NCBI GenBank assembly: GCA_947629865.1
Contig: CANRFJ010000002.1
Span: 149,071 to 213,070 of the forward strand
Source: an uncultured Lachnospiraceae bacterium
Lineage (GTDB): Bacteria; Bacillota; Clostridia; Lachnospirales; Lachnospiraceae
DNA: 64,000 nt
Direction of reading: 5' to 3'
Shown: in pieces, positions 45,077-53,427 of the stretch
Layout: each line of letters opens with the position of its first letter
How positions within the stretch are numbered: position 1 is the stretch's first letter
Notes under the pieces: generated by a model
The model's database searches: none
Seen by the model: the letters and a program-made list of their open reading frames with translations, nothing else
Told to the model about the DNA's origin: nothing
Made by a program: the position numbers and the translations under genes

Positions 45077-45994
45077 TCATTCTCCATCCGGCAAATTCTC
45101 CTTCCTGCTCTTTTCTCTGCTCTTATACATATTATACTGGTTTTTACACTGCCCGCTGCAAAATATTGTGTTCGGTCTAGAAGCAAGAAACACTTTGCCG
45201 CAATGCTTACAGACTTTCAAAGAAGATTTTTCATCCGTCAGCATGAAACTGAACATCATCTGTATTGCCAGTAACAACGAATGGAAATCCCATACGATGG
45301 TAGGTTTTTCCAGCAATTCAATATGATACGTTGGTGCAATCCCACCAAACGTTGCCATGCCCTGACGGTATAAATCTTTCTGCATATCGTCAAGTTTATC
45401 AAAATCCTGATAATACAGGAAACCGGACAAAAAGGTAAATGCCCAGTCGGTAAATTCTTTCAACAGCCATTCATATGGTTCGGCATATTCCCGCAGCAAA
45501 CTCATAGTAACCGCCTGCGGTCTGTCACTCATGGTCATTACCAGTGCTGCCATTGTCGGCTCACTGACGCTCCAAGTGGATTCCACGCCCCGCTTTACAA
45601 AATCAAGTTTGTTAAAGGGGAAAAAGTAAGACAGATATTGCTCCGTTGTCATGCTTTCCTCTTTGATAAAACGATTTTTGGGGAGGTATACAGCCTCATA
45701 AGTGATAAATTCCGGTGTAGTGGACAGTGCTGTCATAAAGCCGAGCAATCCATAAGAAGATACAAAATCCATGACCGCATTTTTCTTTATCTGCTCATCA
45801 GCATCCTGATTCATGCAGGTAACTCCTGTGTTGATTGCATGGAGTACCATTTCATCAGAAGCTGTCAGGGGATTATACAGATTTGGTTTTGCATTTTCGG
45901 CAGGTGTAATATACAGCACGCCCTTATCATTTTCTTTCCATTCATATTTATCATACCGTACCCAGTGGGAACTGGTTTTCTTGAAAAGGTTCAT
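45077..45994 (-). CDS. DUF6076-type protein with C-terminal zinc finger
   Basis: A 305-aa soluble protein. Most is helical and unassigned; the C-terminus has CKHCGKVFLASRPNTIFCSGQCKNQY, a four-cysteine CGNR/HNH-like zinc finger followed by basic residues that may contact nucleic acid. It resembles DUF6076 proteins that accompany mobile elements in gut Clostridia. The function is unknown. It lies 74 bp downstream of the sigma-like gene on the same strand and may be cotranscribed with it. Confidence 0.68.
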   Translation of the reverse strand: MNLFKKTSSHWVRYDKYEWKENDKGVLYITPAENAKPNLYNPLTASDEMVLHAINTGVTCMNQDADEQIKKNAVMDFVSSYGLLGFMTALSTTPEFITYEAVYLPKNRFIKEESMTTEQYLSYFFPFNKLDFVKRGVESTWSVSEPTMAALVMTMSDRPQAVTMSLLREYAEPYEWLLKEFTDWAFTFLSGFLYYQDFDKLDDMQKDLYRQGMATFGGIAPTYHIELLEKPTIVWDFHSLLLAIQMMFSFMLTDEKSSLKVCKHCGKVFLASRPNTIFCSGQCKNQYNMYKSREKSRKENLPDGE

Positions 45995-46068
45995 ATCAAT
46001 ACCTCACATAGTTGTAATTGCAAATTTCAATAAATATATTACTATCCTAACAGACAAGCCGGATAACG

Positions 46069-46857
46069 TCAATCGTTACTCTCGATAGTTTCTTTATCTT
46101 TATCAGCATCGGAAAACTTTGCGTTGTTCCTGTCAGCAAAAACAGGCGTATATTCCTCTAAAAACTCTTTTTCTCTCCTGCATAGCGGTAAGTTCATATG
46201 CTGGCGTTTGCATAATGAAATATACAGCTTCTTCCGCAGTTTTTTCAGAATGGTGTTTTTCACTTTGAGGATGTTGCGGTCAGTCTGGTTGCGGATGCGG
46301 GCAATCCGTTGATTGGAATATTGTCTGATAGCACTATAATACAATACTTCCTTATGAACATCTTTTAACTCATGGATGGTTTTTGCAATATCAATATCCT
46401 CAACCAGTTCTTGCATTTCAAAAGGGCAGTCAAAGATAACATCCAGAAATTCGCCTTTTGTTATCTGTTTCCAGAATACGGACTGAATCGGTTCGGGGAG
46501 AATGACTTCCTCTGGTGCTGCGCCCCATTCTAAAGGAATATCGGAACGACCAATGACATGATAACGGTACCGCCTGTCTGCATTTGCTTCCAGCCTGTCC
46601 CACCAAGACTGTACGTTGCGGAAATCTTCTTCCGTCCGTGCAGAATCTTCCAGTCTGGCAAGTGCTTCTTTCTGGGTATCCCTCCACAGCTTTTTCTTTG
46701 ATGTAGAAACGGCAACCGTTTCTTCCCTGAAAGAGTTTTCTTCTTTTTCCTGTTCTATTTCTTCAATTGCGGAGCGTTCCTGTGCCGGTGCATCCAAAAG
46801 ACCATTTTCAAAACCGTCATCTTCCATTTCTGAAAATGCTTCTGTTCCTTTCTGCAT
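46069..46857 (-). CDS. sigma-factor-like regulator of the mobile element
   Basis: A 262-aa protein. An acidic N-terminus (to about residue 70) is followed by a central domain and a C-terminal helical segment, IHELKDVHKEVLYYSAIRQYSNQRIARIRNQTDRNILKVKNTILKKLR, that resembles sigma region 4. A clear region 2 is lacking, so it may be a divergent sigma or a regulator using the region-4 fold. Transposon-encoded proteins of this type precede DUF6076 genes. GGTGA is 8 nt before the ATG. Confidence 0.55.
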   Translation of the reverse strand: MQKGTEAFSEMEDDGFENGLLDAPAQERSAIEEIEQEKEENSFREETVAVSTSKKKLWRDTQKEALARLEDSARTEEDFRNVQSWWDRLEANADRRYRYHVIGRSDIPLEWGAAPEEVILPEPIQSVFWKQITKGEFLDVIFDCPFEMQELVEDIDIAKTIHELKDVHKEVLYYSAIRQYSNQRIARIRNQTDRNILKVKNTILKKLRKKLYISLCKRQHMNLPLCRREKEFLEEYTPVFADRNNAKFSDADKDKETIESND

Positions 46858-47012
46858 TGTGGATTCACCGCCTTTTTATTCGTAAATTAAAATTTCTTCA
46901 AATATTTTTCAAAACAGTTCCGATTTGCCATGTATATTTCTCCTATTAGTGACAGGGAGTAATTTCTTTTTGGATAAAAGAATTACCAAAGGTCAGAAAG
47001 GAGAACCGGGGT

Positions 47013-47099
47013 ATGGCAAATTTGAAACTTAAAATGGGTAATCGTTGTTTTTATTGCAGACCGCCACCATATAAATATTATACAAAACAAATGTTCTGA
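47013..47099 (+). CDS. possible 28-aa CxxC-containing small protein
   Basis: AAAGGAG precedes an ATG and a short ORF, MANLKLKMGNRCFYCRPPPYK, ending KQMF. The CFYC motif could be half a metal site. It lies in the gap between the divergent sigma-like gene and tnpW. The ribosome site is good, but there is no other support; it may be a leader peptide of the tnpW-mob operon. Confidence 0.35.
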   Translation: MANLKLKMGNRCFYCRPPPYKYYTKQMF

Positions 47100-47171
47100 T
47101 AGCAATAAAAAGTGAAAAGAAATTTTTAAATTATGTGTTTGTGCAAACCCACGCACAATATGGGAGGTTTT

Positions 47172-47351
47172 ATGGGGGATAGCAAAGAAGAAACAGAAAA
47201 TAGCAGTTTTACAAAACGAATTGGAGCAACTACCTATGTGGTTAATGTGTATTTTGCAGAAACAGATTCTGTCACAGCGGAGGATAGATTATTACACCTT
47301 ATCAGAAATGACATTCGTGTAAACGGTCTGCCTGTAGTGGCAGAAGAATGA
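47172..47351 (+). CDS. tnpW: TnpW-family transposon protein
   Basis: A 59-aa protein: TTYVVNVYFAETDSVTAEDRLLHLIRNDI is the TnpW pattern seen in Tn4451-like elements. GGAGG lies 4-5 nt before the ATG at 47172; the longer track ORF start has no ribosome site. Its role in transposition is unknown. It begins the plus-strand transfer operon. Confidence 0.78.
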   Translation: MGDSKEETENSSFTKRIGATTYVVNVYFAETDSVTAEDRLLHLIRNDIRVNGLPVVAEE

Positions 47352-47414
47352 ATTTTTAATTTGCGCAAAGGTAAAGTTTTTATTTCCGTAGGTGTCGGAG
47401 AAAGGAAGGTATTG

Positions 47415-47765
47415 ATGGCAAAACAAAGAAGAACACTGGACGAGCGAATACAAAGTTGCACTACCAAAGAGGAAGAAATGTTAGAGAAATTAAAACAGTA
47501 TCAGGCACAGCGTAAGCAGTTGGAAAAGAGAAAAAAAGAAGAAGAACGGAAAATCCGCACCCATCGGCTGATCCAGATTGGCGGTGCGGTGGAATCCGTG
47601 TTAGGCAGACCAGTTACGGAAGAAGATGTTCCCAAGCTGATTGCTTTTCTGAAAAAACAGGAAAGCAATGGAAAATATTTTTCCAGAGCTATGCAGACAG
47701 AGCGTAGTTCAGATACAGCAAAAGATACAAACAGGGGAGACGATACTTTGTCATTCCCTTCGTAG
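47415..47765 (+). CDS. DUF3847-type mobilization accessory protein
   Basis: A 116-aa basic, coiled-coil protein (MLEKLKQYQAQRKQLEKRKKEEERKIRTHRLIQIGGAVESVLGR) followed by VTEEDVPKLIAFLKKQE. This pattern is DUF3847, found just upstream of MobL relaxase genes and probably an accessory relaxosome or regulatory protein. AAGGAAGG is 5 nt before the ATG at 47415. The putative oriT lies between it and the relaxase gene. Confidence 0.75.
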   Translation: MAKQRRTLDERIQSCTTKEEEMLEKLKQYQAQRKQLEKRKKEEERKIRTHRLIQIGGAVESVLGRPVTEEDVPKLIAFLKKQESNGKYFSRAMQTERSSDTAKDTNRGDDTLSFPS

Positions 47766-47843
47766 GGAAACGGAGAAGGGCGCACTTATAGACAGTCAGA
47801 GACTGTCCATCCCACTTCGTGGGCGTGCGCTCTGGCGAGGCGA

Positions 47844-47931
47844 GTGTGTAAAGAAATTCTAAGACAGCAAAAACCGCTGACTAAGAATTTCTAAATTACA
47901 CACTGGAAGAACACAAAAAGCGTGTTCTTCC
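47844..47931. other. candidate origin of transfer (oriT)
   Basis: The 274-nt gap before the relaxase gene contains two structured blocks: GTGTGTAAAGAAATTCT facing AGAATTTCT and ATTACACAC (an imperfect inverted repeat with a short middle), and then GGAAGAACAC with GTGTTCTTCC around a 7-nt loop. Inverted repeats directly upstream of a MobA/MobL gene are where MOBQ-type origins usually lie. The nick site cannot be read from sequence alone. Confidence 0.5.
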
Positions 47932-48051
47932 CTTTAGCAGTCTTTCTATGGCAAATATTAATTCAGCCTTTGTCAGAATGTCGGTTTGATGTCCTGGCAG
48001 AGGCATTTTGTTTATTTGCAGCGATAACTTACGGAAAGGATGGTGGTGCTT

Positions 48052-49605
48052 ATGGCGATTTATCATTGTTCGATTAAGATAATCGGACGGAGCAAAGGCA
48101 AGTCTGTGATTGCGGCTGCGGCATATCGTGCCGGGGAGAAACTTTATGACAGGGAAACCGGGCTTATCCATGATTTTACCCGCAAAAGCGGTGTGGTGCA
48201 TCGGGAGATTCTTTTGCCGGATCATGCACCAAAGGAATACTTGGATAGGCAGACGCTTTGGGAATCGGTTACAAAAGTTGAGAAAAAGTCCAATGCACAG
48301 TTTGCCCGAGAGGTGGAGGTGGCATTGCCGGTGGAGTTTTCCAGAGAATTGCAGCTTGCAGTTATCAGGGAGTATGTACGAATCAATTTTGTATCAAAAG
48401 GTATGTGTGCTGATGTTGCCATTCACGATAGGGGAAATGGCAACCCCCATGCACACATTCTCCTTACTACCCGACCAATCAAGGTAGATGGTACTTGGGG
48501 AGCAAAGGAGAAAAAGGATTATGCCAGAGATGAAACCGGAAACCGTATACCTCTCATTGACAAAAAGACGGGAAAGCAGAAATTGGGCAAGCGGAACGAG
48601 AAACTTTGGAAGCGGATAACAGTGCAGGCAAATGACTGGAATGACCGTGGCAATGTGGAAAAATGGCGGAAATCGTGGGCAGAGATTTGTAACCGCTATC
48701 TGTCTATGGAACAGCAGATTGACCACCGCAGCTACAAAAGGCAGGGACTTCCCTTTGAGCCAACCGTACACGAGGGATTCCGTGCAAGGCAGATGGAACA
48801 AAGGGGCGAGGTGTCTGACCGATGCGAGTATAACCGTATTGTAAAACAATTAAACAGTGTAACAAAAGAATGGTTTCAAACCATAAAAATGTTGCATCAG
48901 ATGATTGTTGAGAAAGCGAGGAATTTCATTGGACGAATATATCAAAGAGTTGCAGGAGGTACTGGCTATTCTGGAAAAACAAGGCGAGATTCTGGAACTG
49001 GTGGAAAATCAGCAGACGGAAATCGAGCGATTGCAATTGGAGAACAGGGAGCTCCCCATACTCCGTCAGCAGAATCAGGAACTGACCGGATTAGCGGAGA
49101 GATTGAACAGCGAAAACGCCATGCTCTCCGGACAGAATCAGAAATTGCAGAAACAGATAGCCGAATTGCAAAACTTAAAGAGCAAATTTTAGGAAAAGTG
49201 AGGGAAAGAGATGAACGAATTAGACAGTTACAACAGCGGAGAGCAGATCGACAGTCTGCTGAATCAGATGGAGGATATGGAACAGGAACTGAGCGACAAA
49301 AATACGGAATTGGAAATGCTGCGGAATCAGTTGCAGGAGAAGAATCAAGAAATACAGAATCTTTCTTCCGGCAATCAGAAACTGAAATCGCAGATACAAT
49401 CCGTGAACTCCGTACTCTCCGAGCAAGGGGAGTTGCTGCGACAGCAGACAGAGAAATTAGAGAAATACAGCGGCAGCGATATCATCTTTCAAGAGAACGA
49501 GAGATTGAAAATCAGGATAGCGGAAACCGAAAAACGGGAGAAAGAAATGCGGGACAGAGCCGAAGTCATTCTTTCCGAAGCCAAGAAAAAGGAAAGGAAC
49601 GCTGA
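48052..49605 (+). CDS. MobA/MobL-family relaxase
   Basis: A 517-aa conjugative relaxase of the MOBQ type. It starts AIYHCSIKIIGRSKGKSVIAAAAYRAG, and the metal-binding His cluster is GNGNPHAHILLTTR near residue 140; the catalytic Tyr should be among the N-terminal tyrosines. It nicks oriT and pilots the DNA strand. The C-terminal 230 residues are Arg/Gln/Ser-rich, low in complexity and predicted disordered or coiled. That part overlaps two out-of-frame ORFs. Start at ATG 48052 fits the family N-terminus, with AAAGGA about 12 nt upstream. Confidence 0.88.
   Translation: MAIYHCSIKIIGRSKGKSVIAAAAYRAGEKLYDRETGLIHDFTRKSGVVHREILLPDHAPKEYLDRQTLWESVTKVEKKSNAQFAREVEVALPVEFSRELQLAVIREYVRINFVSKGMCADVAIHDRGNGNPHAHILLTTRPIKVDGTWGAKEKKDYARDETGNRIPLIDKKTGKQKLGKRNEKLWKRITVQANDWNDRGNVEKWRKSWAEICNRYLSMEQQIDHRSYKRQGLPFEPTVHEGFRARQMEQRGEVSDRCEYNRIVKQLNSVTKEWFQTIKMLHQMIVEKARNFIGRIYQRVAGGTGYSGKTRRDSGTGGKSADGNRAIAIGEQGAPHTPSAESGTDRISGEIEQRKRHALRTESEIAETDSRIAKLKEQILGKVRERDERIRQLQQRRADRQSAESDGGYGTGTERQKYGIGNAAESVAGEESRNTESFFRQSETEIADTIRELRTLRARGVAATADREIREIQRQRYHLSREREIENQDSGNRKTGERNAGQSRSHSFRSQEKGKER
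48929..49192 (+). CDS. coiled-coil protein embedded out of frame in the relaxase gene
   Basis: An 87-aa ORF in frame +2, wholly inside the relaxase gene (frame +1). From a TTG start (GAGG 7 nt upstream) it reads DEYIKELQEVLAILEKQGEI and continues with heptad-rich LQLENRELPILRQQNQELTG. The even heptads and Glu/Gln/Leu content look like a real coiled coil and more protein-like than the relaxase frame over the same bases. It is followed 18 bp later by another frame +2 gene with a similar coiled coil. Confidence 0.55.
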   Translation: MDEYIKELQEVLAILEKQGEILELVENQQTEIERLQLENRELPILRQQNQELTGLAERLNSENAMLSGQNQKLQKQIAELQNLKSKF

Positions 49606-50248
49606 CAGAAAACTTGCCACAGCAAATCGGCTGATGGCAGAGTATGGGCAAACACTGGTGGGAGAAGTGGCACAGCTTAAAAGGCAGATACAAAAAGAGT
49701 TGAAAGAGAAATCAGATAGAAATTTCCGCAGGCAGTCCAGACAACTATCTGGCATAACAGTTGTGCTATTGGCTACTTATCTAATACAACTGGTGGCACT
49801 TCTTTTTCTTGAGAAGAATATTGTATCAACTATTCCGTTATGGTTTCGGAACAGATACAGAAATATTCAATGGCTGTCACAGCATATCAGCGATTTTTAT
49901 CAATGTCTTTATCTGAAAATGACAATGGAAATGTCGACTTATGTGGCTATCGGTCTTTTGTTTTTTATATCTGTTGTCATTGCGGTTATTTGCTTTTTTC
50001 TTATCCGTATGGGATTGCGCTATCTATTGCAAAAATGGAAAAAGCGGTGGGAATTTTACGATTATAAGGATTTGGAAGTGATAAAGAAATGTGCATTGAT
50101 AGGAATTGCTTTAATAGGAATGTCAATTTCAATGATAGTGGTAAATCTGCCATTTATTCCATTCAGACTGAATGTGGTAAGTTGGTGGATTCTGATTAGC
50201 GGAATAATGGAATTTTTATATTTTTATTATGATAGAACTAAATTTTAA
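49211..50248 (+). CDS. coiled-coil membrane protein (DUF6040-like)
   Basis: A 345-aa protein. Residues about 10-170 form a long coiled coil (LLNQMEDMEQELSDKNTELEMLRNQLQEK), followed by four hydrophobic helices (GITVVLLATYLIQLVALLFL, VAIGLLFFISVVIAVICFFLI and two near the C-terminus). It resembles DUF6040 proteins encoded after MobL relaxases. AGGGAAAGAG precedes the ATG. The first 395 bases overlap the relaxase 3' end in another frame. It may tether the relaxosome to the membrane; this is inference. Confidence 0.7.
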   Translation: MNELDSYNSGEQIDSLLNQMEDMEQELSDKNTELEMLRNQLQEKNQEIQNLSSGNQKLKSQIQSVNSVLSEQGELLRQQTEKLEKYSGSDIIFQENERLKIRIAETEKREKEMRDRAEVILSEAKKKERNADRKLATANRLMAEYGQTLVGEVAQLKRQIQKELKEKSDRNFRRQSRQLSGITVVLLATYLIQLVALLFLEKNIVSTIPLWFRNRYRNIQWLSQHISDFYQCLYLKMTMEMSTYVAIGLLFFISVVIAVICFFLIRMGLRYLLQKWKKRWEFYDYKDLEVIKKCALIGIALIGMSISMIVVNLPFIPFRLNVVSWWILISGIMEFLYFYYDRTKF

Positions 50249-50388
50249 CTACTGTTAAAGCGTTTATTAAAATATTTCCAAAACAGCTGTTTTGATGATA
50301 GAAAGTATACTTTTCTGTCCTTCCACAAAATTTAATTTTTAACTCACTGGAACTACCAATATTATTATGATAAACAAATCCGAGTTTT

Positions 50389-50421
50389 CAACTATCTAAA
50401 TCTTTCTGGTTTAGATAGTTG
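50389..50421. repeat. 12-bp perfect inverted repeat in the 50249-50589 gap
   Basis: CAACTATCTAAA, a 9-nt loop and TTTAGATAGTTG. The 341-bp AT-rich gap otherwise shows no gene; TACAAT near 50440 could be a -10 element for the sigma operon. With no T tract, the repeat reads better as an operator or part of the element end than as a terminator. Confidence 0.6.
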
Positions 50422-50589
50422 AATTAACGAATATATGCTACAATTAAAAAAATATATAAATATTTGAGGGATTTTCAATTAAAAGTTGTCTTTATTAGTA
50501 GGGAGAGAAAATAAAAAGTGAATCCTGAAATGGATTTTTAGGCAGACTTCCTCCCCGTACATTAATTGCTCATAAAGGAGGCTTGCTGG

Positions 50590-51168
50590 ATGAGTAAAAA
50601 TATACAAGATGATACGATGATTGTCGATTTGTTTTGGGATAGAAATGACAATGCGCTAAAATTATTATCAGATAGGTATGGAAAGGATTTTATGCGTATA
50701 TCATTTCGTATATTAAATAACAGGGAGGATTCCGAGGAATGTGTGAATGATGCATATCTTAACACTTGGAATTCCATACCAGATGCCAGACCAACTTCTT
50801 TATTTGCTTATGTTGGGAAAATAATTAGAAGTCTATCAATTAATCGAGTAAAGAAAAATATGGCACAAAAAAGGGGTGGTGATAATGAAACTGCAATACT
50901 TTTGTCAGAACTCCAAGATTGCGTATCAGCAAAGGAAAATGTTGAAAGCATTGTAGAATACAACGAATTATCAAAAGATATATCAAATTTTTTATTATCT
51001 ATCAAAAAAGAGAAAAGAATGATATTTATTGAAAGGTATTGGTATGCAAAACCTATCAAAGAAATTGCCCAAAAATATAAAATGTCATATAAAAAAGTGG
51101 AATCTGGTTTGTGTTGGTGCAGAAAAAAATTACATGAATATTTAAAAGAAAGGGGATATGTTATATGA
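50590..51168 (+). CDS. ECF-type sigma factor
   Basis: A 192-aa sigma factor with region 2 (LLSDRYGKDFMRISFRILNNREDSEECVNDAYLNTWNSIP) and region 4 (KEKRMIFIERYWYAKPIKEIAQKYKMSYKKVESGLCWCRKKLHEYL). AAAGGAGG lies 8 nt before the ATG at 50590. The stop overlaps the next start (ATGA), and that gene encodes a membrane protein with anti-sigma layout, the usual ECF pairing. It is much more AT-rich than the core genes. It is presumed to drive the four downstream secreted-protein genes. Confidence 0.87.
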   Translation: MSKNIQDDTMIVDLFWDRNDNALKLLSDRYGKDFMRISFRILNNREDSEECVNDAYLNTWNSIPDARPTSLFAYVGKIIRSLSINRVKKNMAQKRGGDNETAILLSELQDCVSAKENVESIVEYNELSKDISNFLLSIKKEKRMIFIERYWYAKPIKEIAQKYKMSYKKVESGLCWCRKKLHEYLKERGYVI

Positions 51169-51911
51169 ATATAGATGTTTATCAGCTATGGGATGCCATT
51201 GGAGGTGTGGATGAGAAACTGATATATGAGATACAGGAATATCATGAAATACAACAGAGAAAATTAAGAAATTTAATTCTGGGATTGAGTGTAGCTGCCT
51301 GTGTTATGCTATGTGTATTAAGTTTCAACATTATAAACCACATGGAGTGGGCGCATTTAAAAGAAAACCATCAAGCTCAAATTGATAAGGGCAACTCCAA
51401 TATTTCTTCCCGAGATGGGAAATCTAATACAAATAAGGATATTTCCTCCGTTTCAGAGCCATCTATACAACCTTTGGAGGACGAAAAAGTTGAAGTAAAC
51501 AGAGGATGCAATTATTTTAATGCTAAATATGGCGGAACCATAAAAAAAGTAACGAAAAAAGTATGGTCAGAAAAATTTGATAATAATATTTTTAAATGCG
51601 ATTCTAACACTAAATACTTTTTAAGTTATTCTAAGAAAAATGAAGTGTTATATGGAAAACTTGAAATAGAAGTCAAAAATAATGAAATTGTCACTGTTTT
51701 AGTTGGTAAAAATTCCATGATAGATAGTGGATATAACCAATTAAGTAAAACAAATATAAATGGGGTTAATATGGCAATATGTGCTATAGAAGGCAGTCAA
51801 AATTACGGTGCTATATATAGCAAATCAAATGTTGCATATACCATTGAATGGAGTGAAGGAGGTGTGTCAGAATTTATAACAACATTAAAGGAGGTGGTTA
51901 AAATTCAATAA
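51165..51911 (+). CDS. membrane anti-sigma-like protein
   Basis: A 248-aa protein with a cytoplasmic N-terminus of about 40 residues, one membrane helix (LILGLSVAACVMLCVLSFNII) and a 180-residue outer domain ending NGVNMAICAIEGSQNYGAIYSKSNVAYTIEWSEG, which resembles DUF4367/DUF4179 sensor domains of clostridial anti-sigma factors. Overlap with the sigma gene supports the assignment. No zinc-binding HxxxCxxC motif is seen in the cytoplasmic part. The inducing signal is unknown. Confidence 0.7.
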   Translation: MNIDVYQLWDAIGGVDEKLIYEIQEYHEIQQRKLRNLILGLSVAACVMLCVLSFNIINHMEWAHLKENHQAQIDKGNSNISSRDGKSNTNKDISSVSEPSIQPLEDEKVEVNRGCNYFNAKYGGTIKKVTKKVWSEKFDNNIFKCDSNTKYFLSYSKKNEVLYGKLEIEVKNNEIVTVLVGKNSMIDSGYNQLSKTNINGVNMAICAIEGSQNYGAIYSKSNVAYTIEWSEGGVSEFITTLKEVVKIQ

Positions 51912-51987
51912 ATTTAACTAATGATATTAAGTCATTTTATTTATGGCTTATATAACAAAAAAACAAGACAAGAAAGGAGCAAACACA

Positions 51988-52686
51988 ATGAAGAAAAAAT
52001 ATGTTGTATCGTTATTATTAACTGTTTTGACATTATCCTGTAGTACCGTAGCAAACGCAGCTGACAATGGAGAGGGTGCTTGTGGTAAAAAAGCTGAGGT
52101 TGGTCACGTTGCCGAGGTTGATGTATTGGAGGACTATATTCCAGAAGGCATCAATGATTTATGCAATGTTAAGGTTACAAGAAGTGCAAGCATTTCTGTT
52201 CCAGTAACATCTCCGTGTGATCAAAGCTGGAGAAAAAAATACCCTGATAACTGGATGTGGCAAGCTAACAGGGCGATTACAAGAGCTGACGATGAATTGA
52301 CTGACAGATATGGAATATATTATTATTCTGTATCCCAGAAAGCGTGGACTTCTGATCACACAACAACCACTGCACTTGTCAAAGAGGCAAAAAGCGAATG
52401 GGGATTGAAAGACGGTGCTAAATTAATGATTGCATTTACTGGACGGAAAATGTCAGATGGAACAATGGGAGAAGTATTAAAAATAGGAAGTCCGTATGCG
52501 GTAATTGTCAATTCTGGCTATGCTGACAATTCCGAGACTGTTCAGCACGAGACAGGTCATTGTTATGGTCTTGAACACAGAAAAAATGATAATAATTGTG
52601 TCATGACTGCCGTTGGTATGGGACATATAGGTAAAATATGTTCAACGCATAATACACAGTGGAAGTCGAACAAAAATAAATACTAA
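51988..52686 (+). CDS. secreted metzincin-type zinc metalloprotease
   Basis: A 232-aa exported protein. The signal peptide ends near VANA-AD. The active site is H187-E-T-G-H191-C-Y-G-L-E-H197, an exact HExxHxxGxxH metzincin motif, with a probable Met-turn nine residues later (CVM, Met206). Paired cysteines around the site may form disulfides. AAAGGAG lies 8 nt before the ATG at 51988. It is an accessory protease in a sigma-controlled operon. Its target could be the anti-sigma protein, host proteins or competitors; the sequence does not say which. Confidence 0.85.
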   Translation: MKKKYVVSLLLTVLTLSCSTVANAADNGEGACGKKAEVGHVAEVDVLEDYIPEGINDLCNVKVTRSASISVPVTSPCDQSWRKKYPDNWMWQANRAITRADDELTDRYGIYYYSVSQKAWTSDHTTTTALVKEAKSEWGLKDGAKLMIAFTGRKMSDGTMGEVLKIGSPYAVIVNSGYADNSETVQHETGHCYGLEHRKNDNNCVMTAVGMGHIGKICSTHNTQWKSNKNKY

Positions 52687-52702
52687 AAACATAGGGGCTT
52701 AT

Positions 52703-53332
52703 ATGAATTCAAAAAAAATCAAACTGTTAAGCAGTGAGATAGCGCTTGCAATAGTTATTATTGTAAGTGTTTTTCTCATTGCCAGGATGAAAAAAGAAAA
52801 TCACTATAAAATGCCTAAACAAAAAGACTGCTTAGTGTCTGTAAATGGTGAAGAAATATTAAAAAAAGAAATTGATTTAGTATACAAACAATTTGCAGAT
52901 TCTGGAGTTCAATATGATGAAATATTGAGTAATTCAATTGATGAAATATTGGTAATACAATATGCTAAAGAATTTGGTATTCCAGAAATCACTGAGCCCG
53001 AGGTGCAGAAACAACTACAAGATTATAAAAGCCAATATCCTGATTTGTATAATGAGGCAGTAAACGTATATGGCGTGGATGAACTATACAAAGGTCAAGA
53101 AAATAGAATGATGTATGATAGAGTAAAAAAATATGTGATGTCAAATGTTTTACAAGATAAGTTCACTGATCAAACTGCTAAAAAATTTATTGCTAAATAC
53201 AAATTATCAGGACAGTTAGAAGGATATTCGATGGAACAGATAAAAAAATCATTGAAAAAAGAAATTGAAGAATTTCTTTTCAATGAATGGGTAGATGATA
53301 TAAAGAAAGATGCAAATATTATTTACTATTAA
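52703..53332 (+). CDS. membrane-anchored SurA/PrsA-like chaperone without PPIase domain
   Basis: A 209-aa protein with an N-terminal membrane helix (IALAIVIIVSVFLIA) and an extracytoplasmic helical domain. VSVNGEEILKKEIDLVYKQF is the hallmark start of SurA_N/PrsA chaperone domains, and the C-terminal helices match the rest of that fold. No parvulin rotamase domain is present. It follows the metzincin by 16 bp and probably helps fold or hold it during secretion. Confidence 0.68.
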   Translation: MNSKKIKLLSSEIALAIVIIVSVFLIARMKKENHYKMPKQKDCLVSVNGEEILKKEIDLVYKQFADSGVQYDEILSNSIDEILVIQYAKEFGIPEITEPEVQKQLQDYKSQYPDLYNEAVNVYGVDELYKGQENRMMYDRVKKYVMSNVLQDKFTDQTAKKFIAKYKLSGQLEGYSMEQIKKSLKKEIEEFLFNEWVDDIKKDANIIYY

Positions 53333-53427
53333 AACATAAAGTTTCATAAAATATATCTTATGGCATTAGGTTTTGTAGTTATGTATAAGATAATAAACAA
53401 TTGTAAAAAGAAAGTGAGGATTATCTA

